Origin: an uncultured Dehalococcoidia bacterium
GTDB taxonomy: Bacteria; Chloroflexota; Dehalococcoidia; Lucifugimonadales; Lucifugimonadaceae
DNA: 64,000 nt
Direction: 5' to 3'
Assembly (NCBI GenBank): GCA_951812795.1
Contig: OX638325.1
Span: forward strand, 930,001-994,000
This document shows positions 39,838 to 49,411 of this stretch, one piece after another. A model generated the notes under the pieces. It had not been told where the DNA came from. It did no database searches and was given only the letters and a program-made list of their open reading frames with translations. The position numbers were made by a program, and so were the translations under genes. Every line of letters begins with the position of its first letter. Within the stretch, counting starts at the first letter, position 1.

Positions 39838-39980
39838 CGGTGCGTCCTCCCAACCTCACCAAAATTTGTAAGCATCTATCGCGGCTTAAAGGATCGTCCG
39901 CATCTTTCATTTCATTTCCTGCCTGTTCAGGCCACGCGTCACCGCGTCGGTGGCGCGTGAATTTGGGTGAATTCATTTGC

Positions 39981-40799
39981 TTAAATCGATTTCTGTTGCA
40001 TCGGCTTGATTCGCGCTGGCACTCCGAACACCAATTCACCATCGGCTACGTCACGTGTGACGACTGCGCCGGCACCCGTGCGCGCCTCGCTACCTAGTCT
40101 CAGTGGAGCGACGAGCAGGGTTCCGGCGCCGATCGATACTCGGTCTTCGATCACCGTGTTTTGGACTCTTTGACCGTCGTGGTTTGCCGTCACTGATCCA
40201 GCGCCGATATTGACAGCACGTCCTAGAACTGCATCACCAACGAACGAGAAATGCCCGACCTTTGAGCCATCGCCTATTCGGCTCGCTTTTACTTCCGCTT
40301 GCGTTCCGATATACGCATCGACGCCGATTTCAGATCCCGCTCGTACTCGGCAGAATGGTCCAACCTTGGCCTTCGAAGCGATTCGGGAATCTTCAATCAA
40401 AGCGTTAGGGCCGATCTCGGCGTTGCCGGAAATAACGCTGCCGCTTAGCTCAGAACGTTGTTTGATTACCGCGCCGGATTCGACGACTGAACCGCCGATA
40501 ACGCTCGAAAACGGTTGAACGATTGCGCCTCTACCGACAGTGGAGTCCTCGACTATCGCATTAGGGCCGACGCGCGCGTCACGTCCGATCCGAGTGTTCC
40601 CGAGAATGTGAGTACCCGCACCCACCCACGCGCCGGCTTCGATCAGGGCATGAGGATCCAAGTAGGCCGTGTAGGGGTCTTGGAAAACCACGCCGCGTTC
40701 CTCAGCCGCCCGAACCACCTCGTCAAGAGCGCGAGCGTCGTTACGACGACACGCTCTGTCGCTCCTACTTTCGCCGGGTTCTTCGCTTTCGCCAGACAT
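39981..40799 (-). CDS. Left-handed beta-helix protein related to the GlmU acetyltransferase domain
   Basis: A 272-residue protein. After a charged N-terminus (1-25) comes a short helix and VFQDPYTAYLDPHA, which matches the linker before the GlmU C-terminal domain (consensus IDPxTTYID). Hexapeptide repeats then run from about 55 to 265 (GAGTHILGNTRIGRDARVGPN and so on), with the GlmU-like VGHFSFVGDAVLGRAVNIGAGSVTANHDG and a late IGAGTLLVAPLRLG. The uridylyltransferase domain is absent. It may be a stand-alone acyltransferase or one half of a split GlmU system. It lies upstream of the CBS-domain gene on the same strand. Confidence 0.82.
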   Translation of the reverse strand: MSGESEEPGESRSDRACRRNDARALDEVVRAAEERGVVFQDPYTAYLDPHALIEAGAWVGAGTHILGNTRIGRDARVGPNAIVEDSTVGRGAIVQPFSSVIGGSVVESGAVIKQRSELSGSVISGNAEIGPNALIEDSRIASKAKVGPFCRVRAGSEIGVDAYIGTQAEVKASRIGDGSKVGHFSFVGDAVLGRAVNIGAGSVTANHDGQRVQNTVIEDRVSIGAGTLLVAPLRLGSEARTGAGAVVTRDVADGELVFGVPARIKPMQQKSI

Positions 40800-40927
40800 T
40801 CACTGTAGCGTCTTACTGTCCAAGGACTGGAATGGGGTTTCGAACATCACGTAACCGCACTCGTAGACGATGGAAGTAATGTTATCACCGAGCATCTAGG
40901 CTACTTCAATAGCGGTCAGACCAGGAT

Positions 40928-42817
40928 TCACTCTTCCGTCGTCGGTTCGTCGGTTTCCTTTTGTGATCCGCCCCCGAATACACGGCGCATACGGTCGCCG
41001 ACCGCCGAGGTCCAAGAGCTCAACTCAGAACGCACTGCGGCGCGGAATTGTGGGCTGTATTCGCCGATGTGCCGAAATCTTCTTTGGCGTTGTCGGGCAA
41101 GCACACGTGGATTGCGTTTACTCAATTGACCGATCTCTGAAATCAACACCTGTCGCAGTGCTCGTGCTGCACCTGTAGGGTTCTGATTTGCACCACCTTC
41201 GGGCTCGGCGATCAATCGATCCGCGATCCCCATGTAGTACGCATCGTACGACGTGAGTCTGAGCGATCGTGCCACCTCTGGTGCCCGCGCCCGGTCGCGT
41301 AGTTCTGTCGCTGCACCGGCTTCCGGTGAAATCGGCGTGAAGATCGTATTCTCCATCATCAACAGTCGATCCGCGACGCTGAACGCCAATGCCGCTTCTG
41401 AACCACCTTCGCCGACAACTACCGAAACTACCGGTGTTTCGATGCCCAGCATCACATTGATCATTTCCGCGATTTCACTTGCCAAACCATTCAATTCTTC
41501 CGCAACGGCGAGTTTCGGCCCCGGTGTGTCGATCATCACCACAAGCGGGAACCCGAAATCGCCAGCCATCGTGGCCGCCCGTCGAGCTTTGCGGAAGCCG
41601 CTGACTCCGATGCCGCCGCGGTTTAAGTCTGCATAGCCGAATCGCTCGGTGAAGGATTCCGTGATCGCATCGTCGTCCGGGACATCATCATCGCCCGTTG
41701 ACAATCGTTCGTGAGCTATAACCATTACCGGGAAAATCCCTAAGTGACCGATACCTATCGTCACACCGGCATCGTCGGCACCGTAGCGGTCGCCATGCAA
41801 CTCGACAAAGTTCCGGAACACTAATGGAATGTAGTTGGATGCTTTGGGACGGTCTGATCGCCTGCTCAAGCGCACCGATTCCCAAGCATCATGGCGTGTC
41901 GGACGGTACTGGATGGACCGGCGACGAGGTCCAACATCGGACTTGAGACCTTTTTCGAATAGACCAAGCATCAATGCCAGTTGGTCGCGTTGTTCAAGGC
42001 GACTCACGACCATATCAAGGTGGCCGTGCGACAGCATCGTTTCGGCGTTGGCATGTTCACCAACGTACGGTGTCTCTTCTACTTCTCGCAATGTGCCCAG
42101 CGAGGCGAAAGCGATGTGAGCACCCGGTTCGCCGATTCGGATGTCCGACATCGACGCGAAACTTGACAGGATCTGGCCTGAAGATGGATTGGCCAAGACT
42201 GTAATCATCGGCAGGCCGTGCTCTCGAAGGCTCTTAGACGCCACAACGGTCTTAGCCATCTGGGTCAACGACAGAAGGCCTTCTTGAAGACGTGCGCCGC
42301 CGCTGTTGGCGAAGGTGACGACCGGGAGGCGTTGTCGCGCCGCTTCCTCGATCATCCTTGCGACCTTTTCACCGACCACCAAACCCATGCTTCCACCGAG
42401 AAAACCGAATTCGATGGCGATGATGGCGCAAGGTGTACCGCCGATGTTTCCTACGCCGGTAACTGCCGCTTCCGACAATCCGGTGCGAACTTGGTCGTTC
42501 AACACCCGTACCTGATAAGAGACGCGCGGCGAAAAAACCAAAGGGTCGATAGATGAAATCCAGCGATGCGTTTCTATGAATGTTCCAGGATCGATTAGGG
42601 CGGCAATTCTCGCGCGAGCCGGAATGTTGTAGTGAAACCCACAGTTGATGCAGACGCGTAGTCGCTGAAATTCGTCTGAACCCTCCAAGTCCGAACCACA
42701 GATTAAGCAATTCGAAAATTCGCCCTCAAGATCAACTGGCGGGTGTTCTTTGATTTCCGGATCCTCGACGGGTTCTGAACCTTCGTTGAAGTCCGGATAT
42801 AGGGGTTTGATCGTCAC
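40928..42817 (-). CDS. accDA: Acetyl-CoA carboxylase carboxyltransferase, fused beta-alpha subunits
   Basis: 629 residues combining both carboxyltransferase subunits in one chain. The AccD half (about 30-300) starts with a C4 zinc ribbon (Cys 37, 40, 56, 59) and contains FANSGGARLQEGLLSL and GEPGAHIAFA. The AccA half (about 320-590) contains NFVELHGDRYGADD, VIAHE, FPLVVMIDTPGP, VVVGEGGSEAALAFSVADRLLMMENTIFTPISPEAGA. It moves CO2 from carboxybiotin to acetyl-CoA, making malonyl-CoA. The start is a GTG at 42817. The biotin carboxylase and carrier protein are not in the window; fabD and acpP lie about 6-8 kb upstream on the same strand. Confidence 0.95.
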   Translation of the reverse strand: MTIKPLYPDFNEGSEPVEDPEIKEHPPVDLEGEFSNCLICGSDLEGSDEFQRLRVCINCGFHYNIPARARIAALIDPGTFIETHRWISSIDPLVFSPRVSYQVRVLNDQVRTGLSEAAVTGVGNIGGTPCAIIAIEFGFLGGSMGLVVGEKVARMIEEAARQRLPVVTFANSGGARLQEGLLSLTQMAKTVVASKSLREHGLPMITVLANPSSGQILSSFASMSDIRIGEPGAHIAFASLGTLREVEETPYVGEHANAETMLSHGHLDMVVSRLEQRDQLALMLGLFEKGLKSDVGPRRRSIQYRPTRHDAWESVRLSRRSDRPKASNYIPLVFRNFVELHGDRYGADDAGVTIGIGHLGIFPVMVIAHERLSTGDDDVPDDDAITESFTERFGYADLNRGGIGVSGFRKARRAATMAGDFGFPLVVMIDTPGPKLAVAEELNGLASEIAEMINVMLGIETPVVSVVVGEGGSEAALAFSVADRLLMMENTIFTPISPEAGAATELRDRARAPEVARSLRLTSYDAYYMGIADRLIAEPEGGANQNPTGAARALRQVLISEIGQLSKRNPRVLARQRQRRFRHIGEYSPQFRAAVRSELSSWTSAVGDRMRRVFGGGSQKETDEPTTEE

Positions 42818-42996
42818 GAAAAGAAACGTTTACCGACGGGAACGGCCTATTGGAATTGACCGCTGTTCCAGCATTGTAAAGCCACGTCGGATAACCTGCG
42901 TCGGCGACGATGTCATCCCTGTCGGAATGATTACCCGGAGTCGCTTTGATGCTAGACCCGTTTTGAGAGTTGCGCCCTTCGCAACTGTAAGGCGGA

Positions 42997-45591
42997 TCAA
43001 CCGTTCGCGATTACTTGCCGTGGTTTCCCAGGTTCACCAGGGCCGACGATACCGGCATCTTCCAATTCATCCATTAAGCGTGCCGCACGGGGATAGCCGA
43101 TGCGTAGGCGTCGTTGCAACAGTGAGGTCGATAACGTTTTTTGGCTCTTCGCCATTGTTGACGCTTGCATAAACAGCGCATCACCGTTTTCCTCTGACAA
43201 CCCAGGGATCGAAAAACTACTGTCGTCGTCATCACCATCGACGTCGAGTTGTGGCAATGGCGGAGCACCGACCTCTTTCCAGAAATCGACGATGGACTCG
43301 ATCTCTTCCTCCGCCAAGAATGCGCCTTGCACTCGAACGGGTTGGCTGAGGTCGATCGGCTTGTAAAGCATGTCACCTTTGCCGAGGAGTTTGTCGGCAC
43401 CAGTGGCATCCAATATCGTCCGACTATCCACTTGCGACCCGACTGCGAAGCTGATCCGTGACGGGAAATTCGCTTTAATCAAACCGGTCACGACATCTAC
43501 CGACGGGCGTTGGGTCGCGACCACTAGATGGACGCCAGTTGCGCGGCCAAGTTGCGCCAATCTCACCAGCAGCTGCTCGACTTCGTTCGAAGCCGTCAAC
43601 ATCAAATCTGCCAATTCGTCAACGAGAATCAACAGGTATGACATCTTCGAAGTACTCTTCTCGTTGAACGCGGTAATGTTCTTCACACCCATCGCCTCCA
43701 ACGTGGAAAACCGGTCCATCATCTCTTTGACTAGCGCCTTGAGCGCCTTGACGGCGCGCTCGGGTTCGACGATGACTGGCGAGTAAAGATGCGGAATCCC
43801 TTGGTACGGTGTCAACTCAACGCGCTTCGGATCGATCATCACCATTCTTAACTCGACGGGCGTACGCGTCATCAGCAAGCCGGTGACGATCGTATTCATG
43901 CAAACGCTTTTCCCTGAACCGGTAGCGCCAGCGACGAGCGTGTGCGGCATCTTTGAGAAGTCGGCCATCACCGGATTACCGCCACTACCCATACCTAACG
44001 GGACCGGCAACGCTGCATCATCAACGAACTCGGACCACTCTTCTGAATCCATGACCGTGCGAAGATTCACCGGCGTTGGTCTCGCGTTTGGGACTTCTAT
44101 GCCGACCACCGAGGAGCCGGGCACCACCGATTCAAATCGAATATTCGGCGACGACAATGCCAACGCGATGTCCTTCTCACGATTGAGGATCGTGTCGACA
44201 CGGACCCTTTGCCGCGCGTTATTGGATCGCGACCCACTGCCTTTCCAACCTGGCTTTAACCCATACATCGTCACAGTAGGACCGACTCTAACTTGGTCCA
44301 CGGTCACCGCGATACTGTGATCCGCGAGCGTCTCTTCGATCAGATCACTTGTCGCTTTGATCTCTGTCGTCGCTACACCGCCGGTGGGAGGGTCGGCTAG
44401 GAACTCGAAAGTCGGCAGGTGCCACGGGAACGCGTTCATAGCTGATTCGATAGCCGCACCTGACGTAATTGCCTGCAACATTTCGTCGGCATCCGCGTCC
44501 ATTGACTGCGCCTCAACGTCCTCGAATGGCTCGGTAGCTGCAAGGAGGTCTTGATCGAGGATTGGCTCGGAGACGTCACCGATTGAACTACCGACTTCAA
44601 TGAAACCAGTTTCATCGTTCGCCTCTAGGGGCGAGTCAACGAACGGGTCAAACCTCGAAGTTGAAGCGATCAAGTTATCTTCTTCATCTGCGAAATATTC
44701 TTCTTGGTCAATGTCATGATCAGGAACGATTGCGCTTCCCATCACAACGACCGCGTCGTTCAAATCTTCAGGTTCATGCGAGACTTCCGGATATATCTCA
44801 TTCGCATATCGTTGAAATGCGAATGAGTCTTCATGTCCTGAATCGGATTCCGGATCCGGTGTCGATGGATCCGTTGAGGCTGCGATTTCGGGATTGGGCT
44901 TCTTGCGCATGCTGGCCACGCTCATGGCTGCTCCGCCCGCCATCATGAACAAGCCAACCGAGGCCGAAACCGCCATCAGCGTGCCGATCCAGATGACTTT
45001 CATCGTTATCCCGAATGCTGTTGGGAACTGAACGGCAGCACCGATCGCGAACAATGCTCCTGCGCGCAACCAGGCCAATGCCTGTTGCCAAAGCACGAGA
45101 TCGTAACGATGCCACTCGAATGGTTCTCGAGCAAGAATCTCGCCGAAGCGGCCACCCATTGTGGCTCCAGTCGTCGCGCCTAGAGGAGCGTCGAATATCC
45201 CTAACACCGTCACGCCACCGAGCACGATCACGAGGGACGAGATCGTCTCGCGGTACCTTCGTATGAGCCAGCGCGTGTTGGTGATCAACAGGTAGGCGAA
45301 GAGTACGGCCCATAGACCGATAGGCATGGCTCCGAAGCCCACGGTCGACATGATTTCATCGCGGAACAGGAAACTCGCGACCGCGGCTGCCAAGGATAAA
45401 GTGAAGAAAATCCCGTGGATGATGAGTGATTTTCGGGAAATCACTCCTTCACTTTGGCGCGATTCACCGTCTGGATTTTGGGATTTGGAGGCGTTTTTGC
45501 CCTTGCTTCGCTTTTCGCGTTCGTCCGAACGAGAATCGGTCTCGTCGTCGATCACGTTTTCGTCAGTCAGCGCGTCCAGGTTGTAGCTCAA
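42997..45591 (-). CDS. ftsK: DNA translocase FtsK/SpoIIIE
   Basis: An 864-residue membrane-anchored motor. A short charged N-terminus precedes four hydrophobic spans (about 53-225), then an acidic linker (about 235-375). The motor carries the alpha/beta region with GPTVTMYGLKPGWK and VVGIEVPN, Walker A VAGATGSGKSVCMN, Walker B YLLILVDELADLM, and HLVVATQRPSVDVVTGLIKANFPSRI. The C-terminal winged-helix gamma domain (about 790-860) contains LLQRRLRIGYPRAARLMDELEDAGIVGP. It starts at a TTG (45591) inside the end of the RNase J gene. It pumps DNA at the division septum and activates XerCD. Confidence 0.96.
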   Translation of the reverse strand: MSYNLDALTDENVIDDETDSRSDEREKRSKGKNASKSQNPDGESRQSEGVISRKSLIIHGIFFTLSLAAAVASFLFRDEIMSTVGFGAMPIGLWAVLFAYLLITNTRWLIRRYRETISSLVIVLGGVTVLGIFDAPLGATTGATMGGRFGEILAREPFEWHRYDLVLWQQALAWLRAGALFAIGAAVQFPTAFGITMKVIWIGTLMAVSASVGLFMMAGGAAMSVASMRKKPNPEIAASTDPSTPDPESDSGHEDSFAFQRYANEIYPEVSHEPEDLNDAVVVMGSAIVPDHDIDQEEYFADEEDNLIASTSRFDPFVDSPLEANDETGFIEVGSSIGDVSEPILDQDLLAATEPFEDVEAQSMDADADEMLQAITSGAAIESAMNAFPWHLPTFEFLADPPTGGVATTEIKATSDLIEETLADHSIAVTVDQVRVGPTVTMYGLKPGWKGSGSRSNNARQRVRVDTILNREKDIALALSSPNIRFESVVPGSSVVGIEVPNARPTPVNLRTVMDSEEWSEFVDDAALPVPLGMGSGGNPVMADFSKMPHTLVAGATGSGKSVCMNTIVTGLLMTRTPVELRMVMIDPKRVELTPYQGIPHLYSPVIVEPERAVKALKALVKEMMDRFSTLEAMGVKNITAFNEKSTSKMSYLLILVDELADLMLTASNEVEQLLVRLAQLGRATGVHLVVATQRPSVDVVTGLIKANFPSRISFAVGSQVDSRTILDATGADKLLGKGDMLYKPIDLSQPVRVQGAFLAEEEIESIVDFWKEVGAPPLPQLDVDGDDDDSSFSIPGLSEENGDALFMQASTMAKSQKTLSTSLLQRRLRIGYPRAARLMDELEDAGIVGPGEPGKPRQVIANG

Positions 45592-47260
45592 TTTCAGTCA
45601 CCAGAATCAACGGCCTTCGCTTGGTCCTACGGTAGAAGAACCGTCCCAAGCACGCCCGAACTAGTCGGTCCATCTCATTCCAATCTACGAGATCGGCCAA
45701 TGCTGGTTCAATAGCTTGAGCTAACGCTTGCGAAGCATCTCGGATCAATCGTGCTTCATCCGAGGCGTCGACGAATCCAGAGGTCACGATTTGCGGCTTG
45801 CCTACCACCAATTTTTCGTCCCGTACGATCGACACCATAACGATGCCATCGCTGGCCAATGACTTGCGTTCTTCCATCACGCTGGAGTCGATGTCCCATT
45901 CGCCTTGGCCTTGTATGAGGACATAGCCCGACGGAACTCGACTAGCCACGGATACGCTTTCCACATCCATCTCGAGTACGTCACCGTCAAGGATCAGGTT
46001 CACGTTTTCTTCCGGCACTCCCATATCGATTGCGATCTCTTTGTGCGCTTTCAACATTCGATACTCGCCGTGGATGGGCGTAAAGTACTCCGGTCTAAGG
46101 ATGCTAAACATCGTTTTCAATTCATCCTGTTTTGCGTGACCTGAAACGTGAACGGGTCTCGAACCAGCCGTGATTACACGCACGTTGCGGCGGGCCAAGT
46201 TGTTCATCACTTCGTTCACCGCGATCTCGTTTCCGGGAATCGTCCGCGCAGAAAGTATCAAAGTATCGTCCTCGACCAACTTGACATCACGATGGTCGCC
46301 CCTAGCCATACGAGACACTCCAGCTTCGAACTCGCCTTGGCTGCCCGTGGTCATGATGATGACCTCATCATCGGGTAGGCTATTCGCTTCGTTGATGCTG
46401 ATTTTCACACCCGATGGGATATGTAAGTGGCCAACCTCCTCCGCCAATCGGCTGCTTTCGATCATGCTTCTACCGATGATTGCCACACGTCTGCCAAGCT
46501 CGTACGCGGCATCTACTACCATCTGCACCCGGGCTATCTGAGTCGAAAAACTGGCAATGATCACTCGTCCTTTGGCTTCAGCGATGGCTCGGTAAAGAGC
46601 GACCGCCGCGATACGATCCGAACGCGAAGCACCCTCGTCTTCGGCATTTGTCGAGTCGGACAGCAGTAGTCGAACCCCGCGTTGGCCGATTTCGCTCAAC
46701 GCTTGGTAGTCGGTCGGTAAACCGAGCATCGGTTCATTGTCAAACTTGAAGTCGCCGGAGTGCAGGATGCCCCCTTGCGGCGTGTCCATGTAGATGCTGC
46801 AGGAGTCTGGGATGCTGTGGCATACGCCGATCCATTGGACGTTGAATTCGCCGAAGCGATAGTCCCTCTCCAGTCGAACTGAATTTACCTGTACGTCGGC
46901 CATTCTCCGCCCGCCGGATTTCTTCAGTTCTCGTCTGATCATCTCAGCGGCCAGCCTTGGCGCGTAGATCGGTGCATCGACGTTGCGCATCAAATGCGGC
47001 AAACCGCCGATGTGGTCAAGGTGCCCGTGAGTAATCAAGATCGCGCGGATACGGTCGCGGTGTTGACGGACGTACTCCATGTTGGGTATGACTCGTTCGA
47101 TCCCCGGGGTGTTGTATTCCGGAAACTGTACGCCACAGTCGATCACCAACATGTCGTTGTCGGTCTCGACGACCATCATGTTCATGCCGACTTCGCCGAG
47201 ACCGCCTAGCGGGATGATCCGGACAGCGGACTCCCCGTATTCGAAATTGTTTTCAAGCAT
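45563..47260 (-). CDS. rnj: Ribonuclease J
   Basis: A 565-residue metallo-beta-lactamase/beta-CASP RNase with endo- and 5'-exonuclease activity. Metal-binding blocks are ITHGHLDHIGG, VCHSIPDSCS, ILHSGDFKFD and LLSDSTNAE; the beta-CASP part has IIASFSTQIARVQMVVDAA, TTGSQGE and the late RPVHVSGHAKQDELK with FTPIHGEYRMLKAH. The C-terminal domain follows. It overlaps ftsK by 29 bp. The rnj-ftsK adjacency, with dap genes nearby, echoes the gene order of Bacillus. Confidence 0.96.
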   Translation of the reverse strand: MLENNFEYGESAVRIIPLGGLGEVGMNMMVVETDNDMLVIDCGVQFPEYNTPGIERVIPNMEYVRQHRDRIRAILITHGHLDHIGGLPHLMRNVDAPIYAPRLAAEMIRRELKKSGGRRMADVQVNSVRLERDYRFGEFNVQWIGVCHSIPDSCSIYMDTPQGGILHSGDFKFDNEPMLGLPTDYQALSEIGQRGVRLLLSDSTNAEDEGASRSDRIAAVALYRAIAEAKGRVIIASFSTQIARVQMVVDAAYELGRRVAIIGRSMIESSRLAEEVGHLHIPSGVKISINEANSLPDDEVIIMTTGSQGEFEAGVSRMARGDHRDVKLVEDDTLILSARTIPGNEIAVNEVMNNLARRNVRVITAGSRPVHVSGHAKQDELKTMFSILRPEYFTPIHGEYRMLKAHKEIAIDMGVPEENVNLILDGDVLEMDVESVSVASRVPSGYVLIQGQGEWDIDSSVMEERKSLASDGIVMVSIVRDEKLVVGKPQIVTSGFVDASDEARLIRDASQALAQAIEPALADLVDWNEMDRLVRACLGRFFYRRTKRRPLILVTEIELQPGRAD

Positions 47261-47352
47261 TTATCAGCCTTGGATTCGTTTGTGTGTTGTTTTCGCCTAA
47301 ACCAAACGGCAGGCGGATGTGTGAATGTTTGACCAGGCGGAGATTGTCATGG

Positions 47353-48267
47353 CTAGAAAAACGAAGCTTGCCGATCATCGACAACCAACTTTTCCGCTTG
47401 ATCTTCTGCCGCTTCTTCCGCCTCTTCGATGGCGCGTTGCCGTTTCAATTCCGCCTGAATTTCGTCCTGAGTTTGGGGCCGCTCAAAAAGGTTGACGGTA
47501 GGATCTGAAGGCGGTGTCTCAGCCAATGCGACGGCTTCGGCCTGTTCTACGACCGTAGATTGAGATCCGCTGTTGGCCTCTGAGGTTTCGGGTTCCGCGT
47601 CGGCCGTCAGTGGGTTTTGTGTTGGCTCATGCTGTCCTTCGATCGGAATTCGAGAGCGTTCATAGATTTCGTTTCGGAGTCTGATACCCTCCAAAATCGC
47701 GTCCTTAAGGTTGTGAATTCCTTCTTGCAACATGCGTTTATGTTCCGGATTCCTAAGGCCGGAGGACGGGTGCAACAGCGGCATCAAAACGCGATTGTCA
47801 TTTCGGAAAATCTTGCCATTGCTTTGTGTAATCCGAAGTTCCGGCATGAACCATCCTAAGGCGTGTCGGCCCAACGGCACGATCACGAGCGGATCGATAA
47901 TCTCGATCTGTTGCCTAAGATAGTCAGAACACTGATCGACCTCGGCGCGTTCGGGATCACGATTTTTTGGTGGTCGGCACTTGACGATATTGGCGATGTA
48001 GACGTCCTCCCTGCGCATCGGCAACGACGCGATTAATTCATCTAGGAACTTACCGGCCCGACCCACGAATGGGCGACCAGTCTCGTCTTCATCGCGACCG
48101 GGACCTTCGCCAACGAACATGATTTCGGCGGTCGGCGAACCTTCGCCAGGCACCGTTTTTTTGCGAGTCGCTGCCAAAGGGCATTTATGGCAACCCGCGA
48201 CCTCAGCGACTAATTCGGCAAGTTGTTCCGATGCCGGGTTTTCAACCTTGGATTCTTCCGCAACCAT
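47353..48267 (-). CDS. Uracil-DNA glycosylase, family 4 (Fe-S)
   Basis: 304 residues from ATG 48267. The frame continues upstream into acpP, so the inner start is used. The Fe-S cysteines are CHKC (26 and 29), one in [10 protein letters not shown] and one in DQCSDYL. Catalytic and uracil-binding blocks are [28 protein letters not shown] and LMPLLHPSS. After the glycosylase core (to about 195) there is an unusual acidic, Glu/Ala-rich tail of about 110 residues ending DDRQASFF, which may be an interaction region. It removes uracil from DNA. Confidence 0.92.
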   Translation of the reverse strand: MVAEESKVENPASEQLAELVAEVAGCHKCPLAATRKKTVPGEGSPTAEIMFVGEGPGRDEDETGRPFVGRAGKFLDELIASLPMRREDVYIANIVKCRPPKNRDPERAEVDQCSDYLRQQIEIIDPLVIVPLGRHALGWFMPELRITQSNGKIFRNDNRVLMPLLHPSSGLRNPEHKRMLQEGIHNLKDAILEGIRLRNEIYERSRIPIEGQHEPTQNPLTADAEPETSEANSGSQSTVVEQAEAVALAETPPSDPTVNLFERPQTQDEIQAELKRQRAIEEAEEAAEDQAEKLVVDDRQASFF

Positions 48268-48311
48268 GTCGGTATCCAAGGCTACCACCGTCTGTTGCAC
48301 GAGTTCACAAC

Positions 48312-48346
48312 AAAAGGCAGAGCGGCGTAGATTACCTGCGCCGCTC
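48312..48346 (-). terminator. Rho-independent terminator after acpP
   Basis: On the minus strand GAGCGGCG and CGCCGCTC form a perfect 8-bp stem with an 11-nt loop, followed by TGCCTTTT. It lies about 70 nt after the acpP stop and 45 nt before the uracil-DNA glycosylase gene. Confidence 0.8.
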
Positions 48347-48418
48347 GACTTGGTTATTTGGCAATCACGCGCTATCAATAACCGCGCGCGTTGACGATTA
48401 TCGCTAACCGAAAATCGG

Positions 48419-48676
48419 TTAACTAGTGACGCCCTTGCTTCCGAGATAATCAACGGCGTTCTGCACCGTCTGAATCGACTCAGCGTCGTCGTCAGAAATC
48501 TCGACTTGGTTATCGTCGGTACTGAACTCTTCTTCGAACGCCATGATCAACTCGACGACGTCCAACGAGTCCGCATCGAGATCCTCGGTGAACGACGATT
48601 CGGGTGTGATATCGCCTTCGTCCACACTCAATTTTTCGGCCGTGATGGCCCGTACTCGATCCAAAATTGTTGACAT
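48419..48676 (-). CDS. acpP: Acyl carrier protein
   Basis: An 85-residue, very acidic carrier. The 4'-phosphopantetheine site is Ser37 in [12 protein letters not shown], with the usual helix before it (ERVRAI-type) and [25 protein letters not shown] after it. GGGAG lies 11 nt before ATG 48676. It has its own -10 box and terminator, so it is expected to be expressed separately from nusB-fabD and the glycosylase. It carries growing acyl chains in fatty acid synthesis. Confidence 0.97.
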   Translation of the reverse strand: MSTILDRVRAITAEKLSVDEGDITPESSFTEDLDADSLDVVELIMAFEEEFSTDDNQVEISDDDAESIQTVQNAVDYLGSKGVTS

Positions 48677-48728
48677 CGTTTTGTGCTCTCCCGAGCTGGT
48701 GTTATCACCTGTTTTCCGTTACATCATC

Positions 48729-48740
48729 GCGTCATGACGC
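48729..48740. promoter_or_regulatory. Palindrome at the predicted acpP transcription start
   Basis: A perfect 12-bp palindrome, GCGTCATGACGC, beginning 8 bp downstream of the acpP -10 box. The location is typical of an operator, but no regulator can be named. Confidence 0.45.
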
Positions 48741-48747
48741 AAGCGCA

Positions 48748-48753
48748 ATTATA
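48748..48753 (-). promoter_or_regulatory. -10 box of the acpP promoter
   Basis: A perfect TATAAT on the minus strand, 72 nt upstream of the acpP start codon. The -35 at 17-bp spacing (CGAATG) is weak. Confidence 0.6.
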
Positions 48754-48802
48754 TACCGCGGTTCGTTATCCATTCGGCTTAGCCTTTGGGCGTTACGCGC
48801 GA

Positions 48803-49357
48803 TCAACCGCCGCGCGCACCGTCCCGAACCAATGCACCGAGTACGCCATTAACGTATCTTCCGCTTCCTTGAGTGTCGAACATCTGCGAAAGTTTTACCG
48901 CTTCACTTATGATGACTGCGGTGCTCGTTTTGGGATATAGATCCATCTCGGCTAAGGCGATTCGGAGGATGTTGCGGATGACTGGCAAAGTTTCAGACAT
49001 TGGCGATCGCCGCGAATAGCCATTCAGTTTTCGGTCGAGTTCCGGGCGTCTGGCTTCGACCTCACTTGCGATTGAGTAGGCAAATTGACGCAGCTTACGG
49101 TTCAGCCGCATCTCTGATGCAACCCAGCCGATACATTGCGCCGCGGGTCGGTTGGTCAGGTCGGCTTCGTACAGGGATAGCACCGCGGCGGCCCGCCCTC
49201 CCGTCTTATCACGGGGTATTGCCTCGAAATCCGGGGCGTTGGATTCGTCGCCCGCCAAGTTTGGTGATCGCGATCCTGAACCCGCGGCTGAGGTAGCGGA
49301 CAGCCAATTGTTCATTTGTTCGCGTGAAAGCGAGGGATTTGGCGGTCGCGTGGACAT
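48803..49357 (-). CDS. nusB: Transcription antitermination factor NusB
   Basis: 184 residues from ATG 49357; an open frame to 49393 exists. An N-terminal extension of about 55 residues (Ser/Ala/Asn-rich) precedes the NusB helical bundle: KTGGRAAAVLSLYEADL, LPVIRNILRIALAEMDLYPKTSTAVIISEAVKLSQMFDTQGSGRYVNGVLGAL. NusB with NusE binds boxA of rRNA leaders. The extension is unusual, since most NusB proteins start directly at the RRxAR motif. It lies between fabD and acpP. Confidence 0.93.
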   Translation of the reverse strand: MSTRPPNPSLSREQMNNWLSATSAAGSGSRSPNLAGDESNAPDFEAIPRDKTGGRAAAVLSLYEADLTNRPAAQCIGWVASEMRLNRKLRQFAYSIASEVEARRPELDRKLNGYSRRSPMSETLPVIRNILRIALAEMDLYPKTSTAVIISEAVKLSQMFDTQGSGRYVNGVLGALVRDGARGG

Positions 49358-49411
49358 TGGTAAAACGGCGCGTTCTTGCGAACGACTCCGCATTCAGATT
49401 GGCGGTGCCGT

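Noticed and set aside
39830..40042. 70-residue minus-strand ORF between the beta-helix and CBS-domain genes
   Set aside because: It overlaps both neighbours, has no ribosome-binding site and no recognisable motif.
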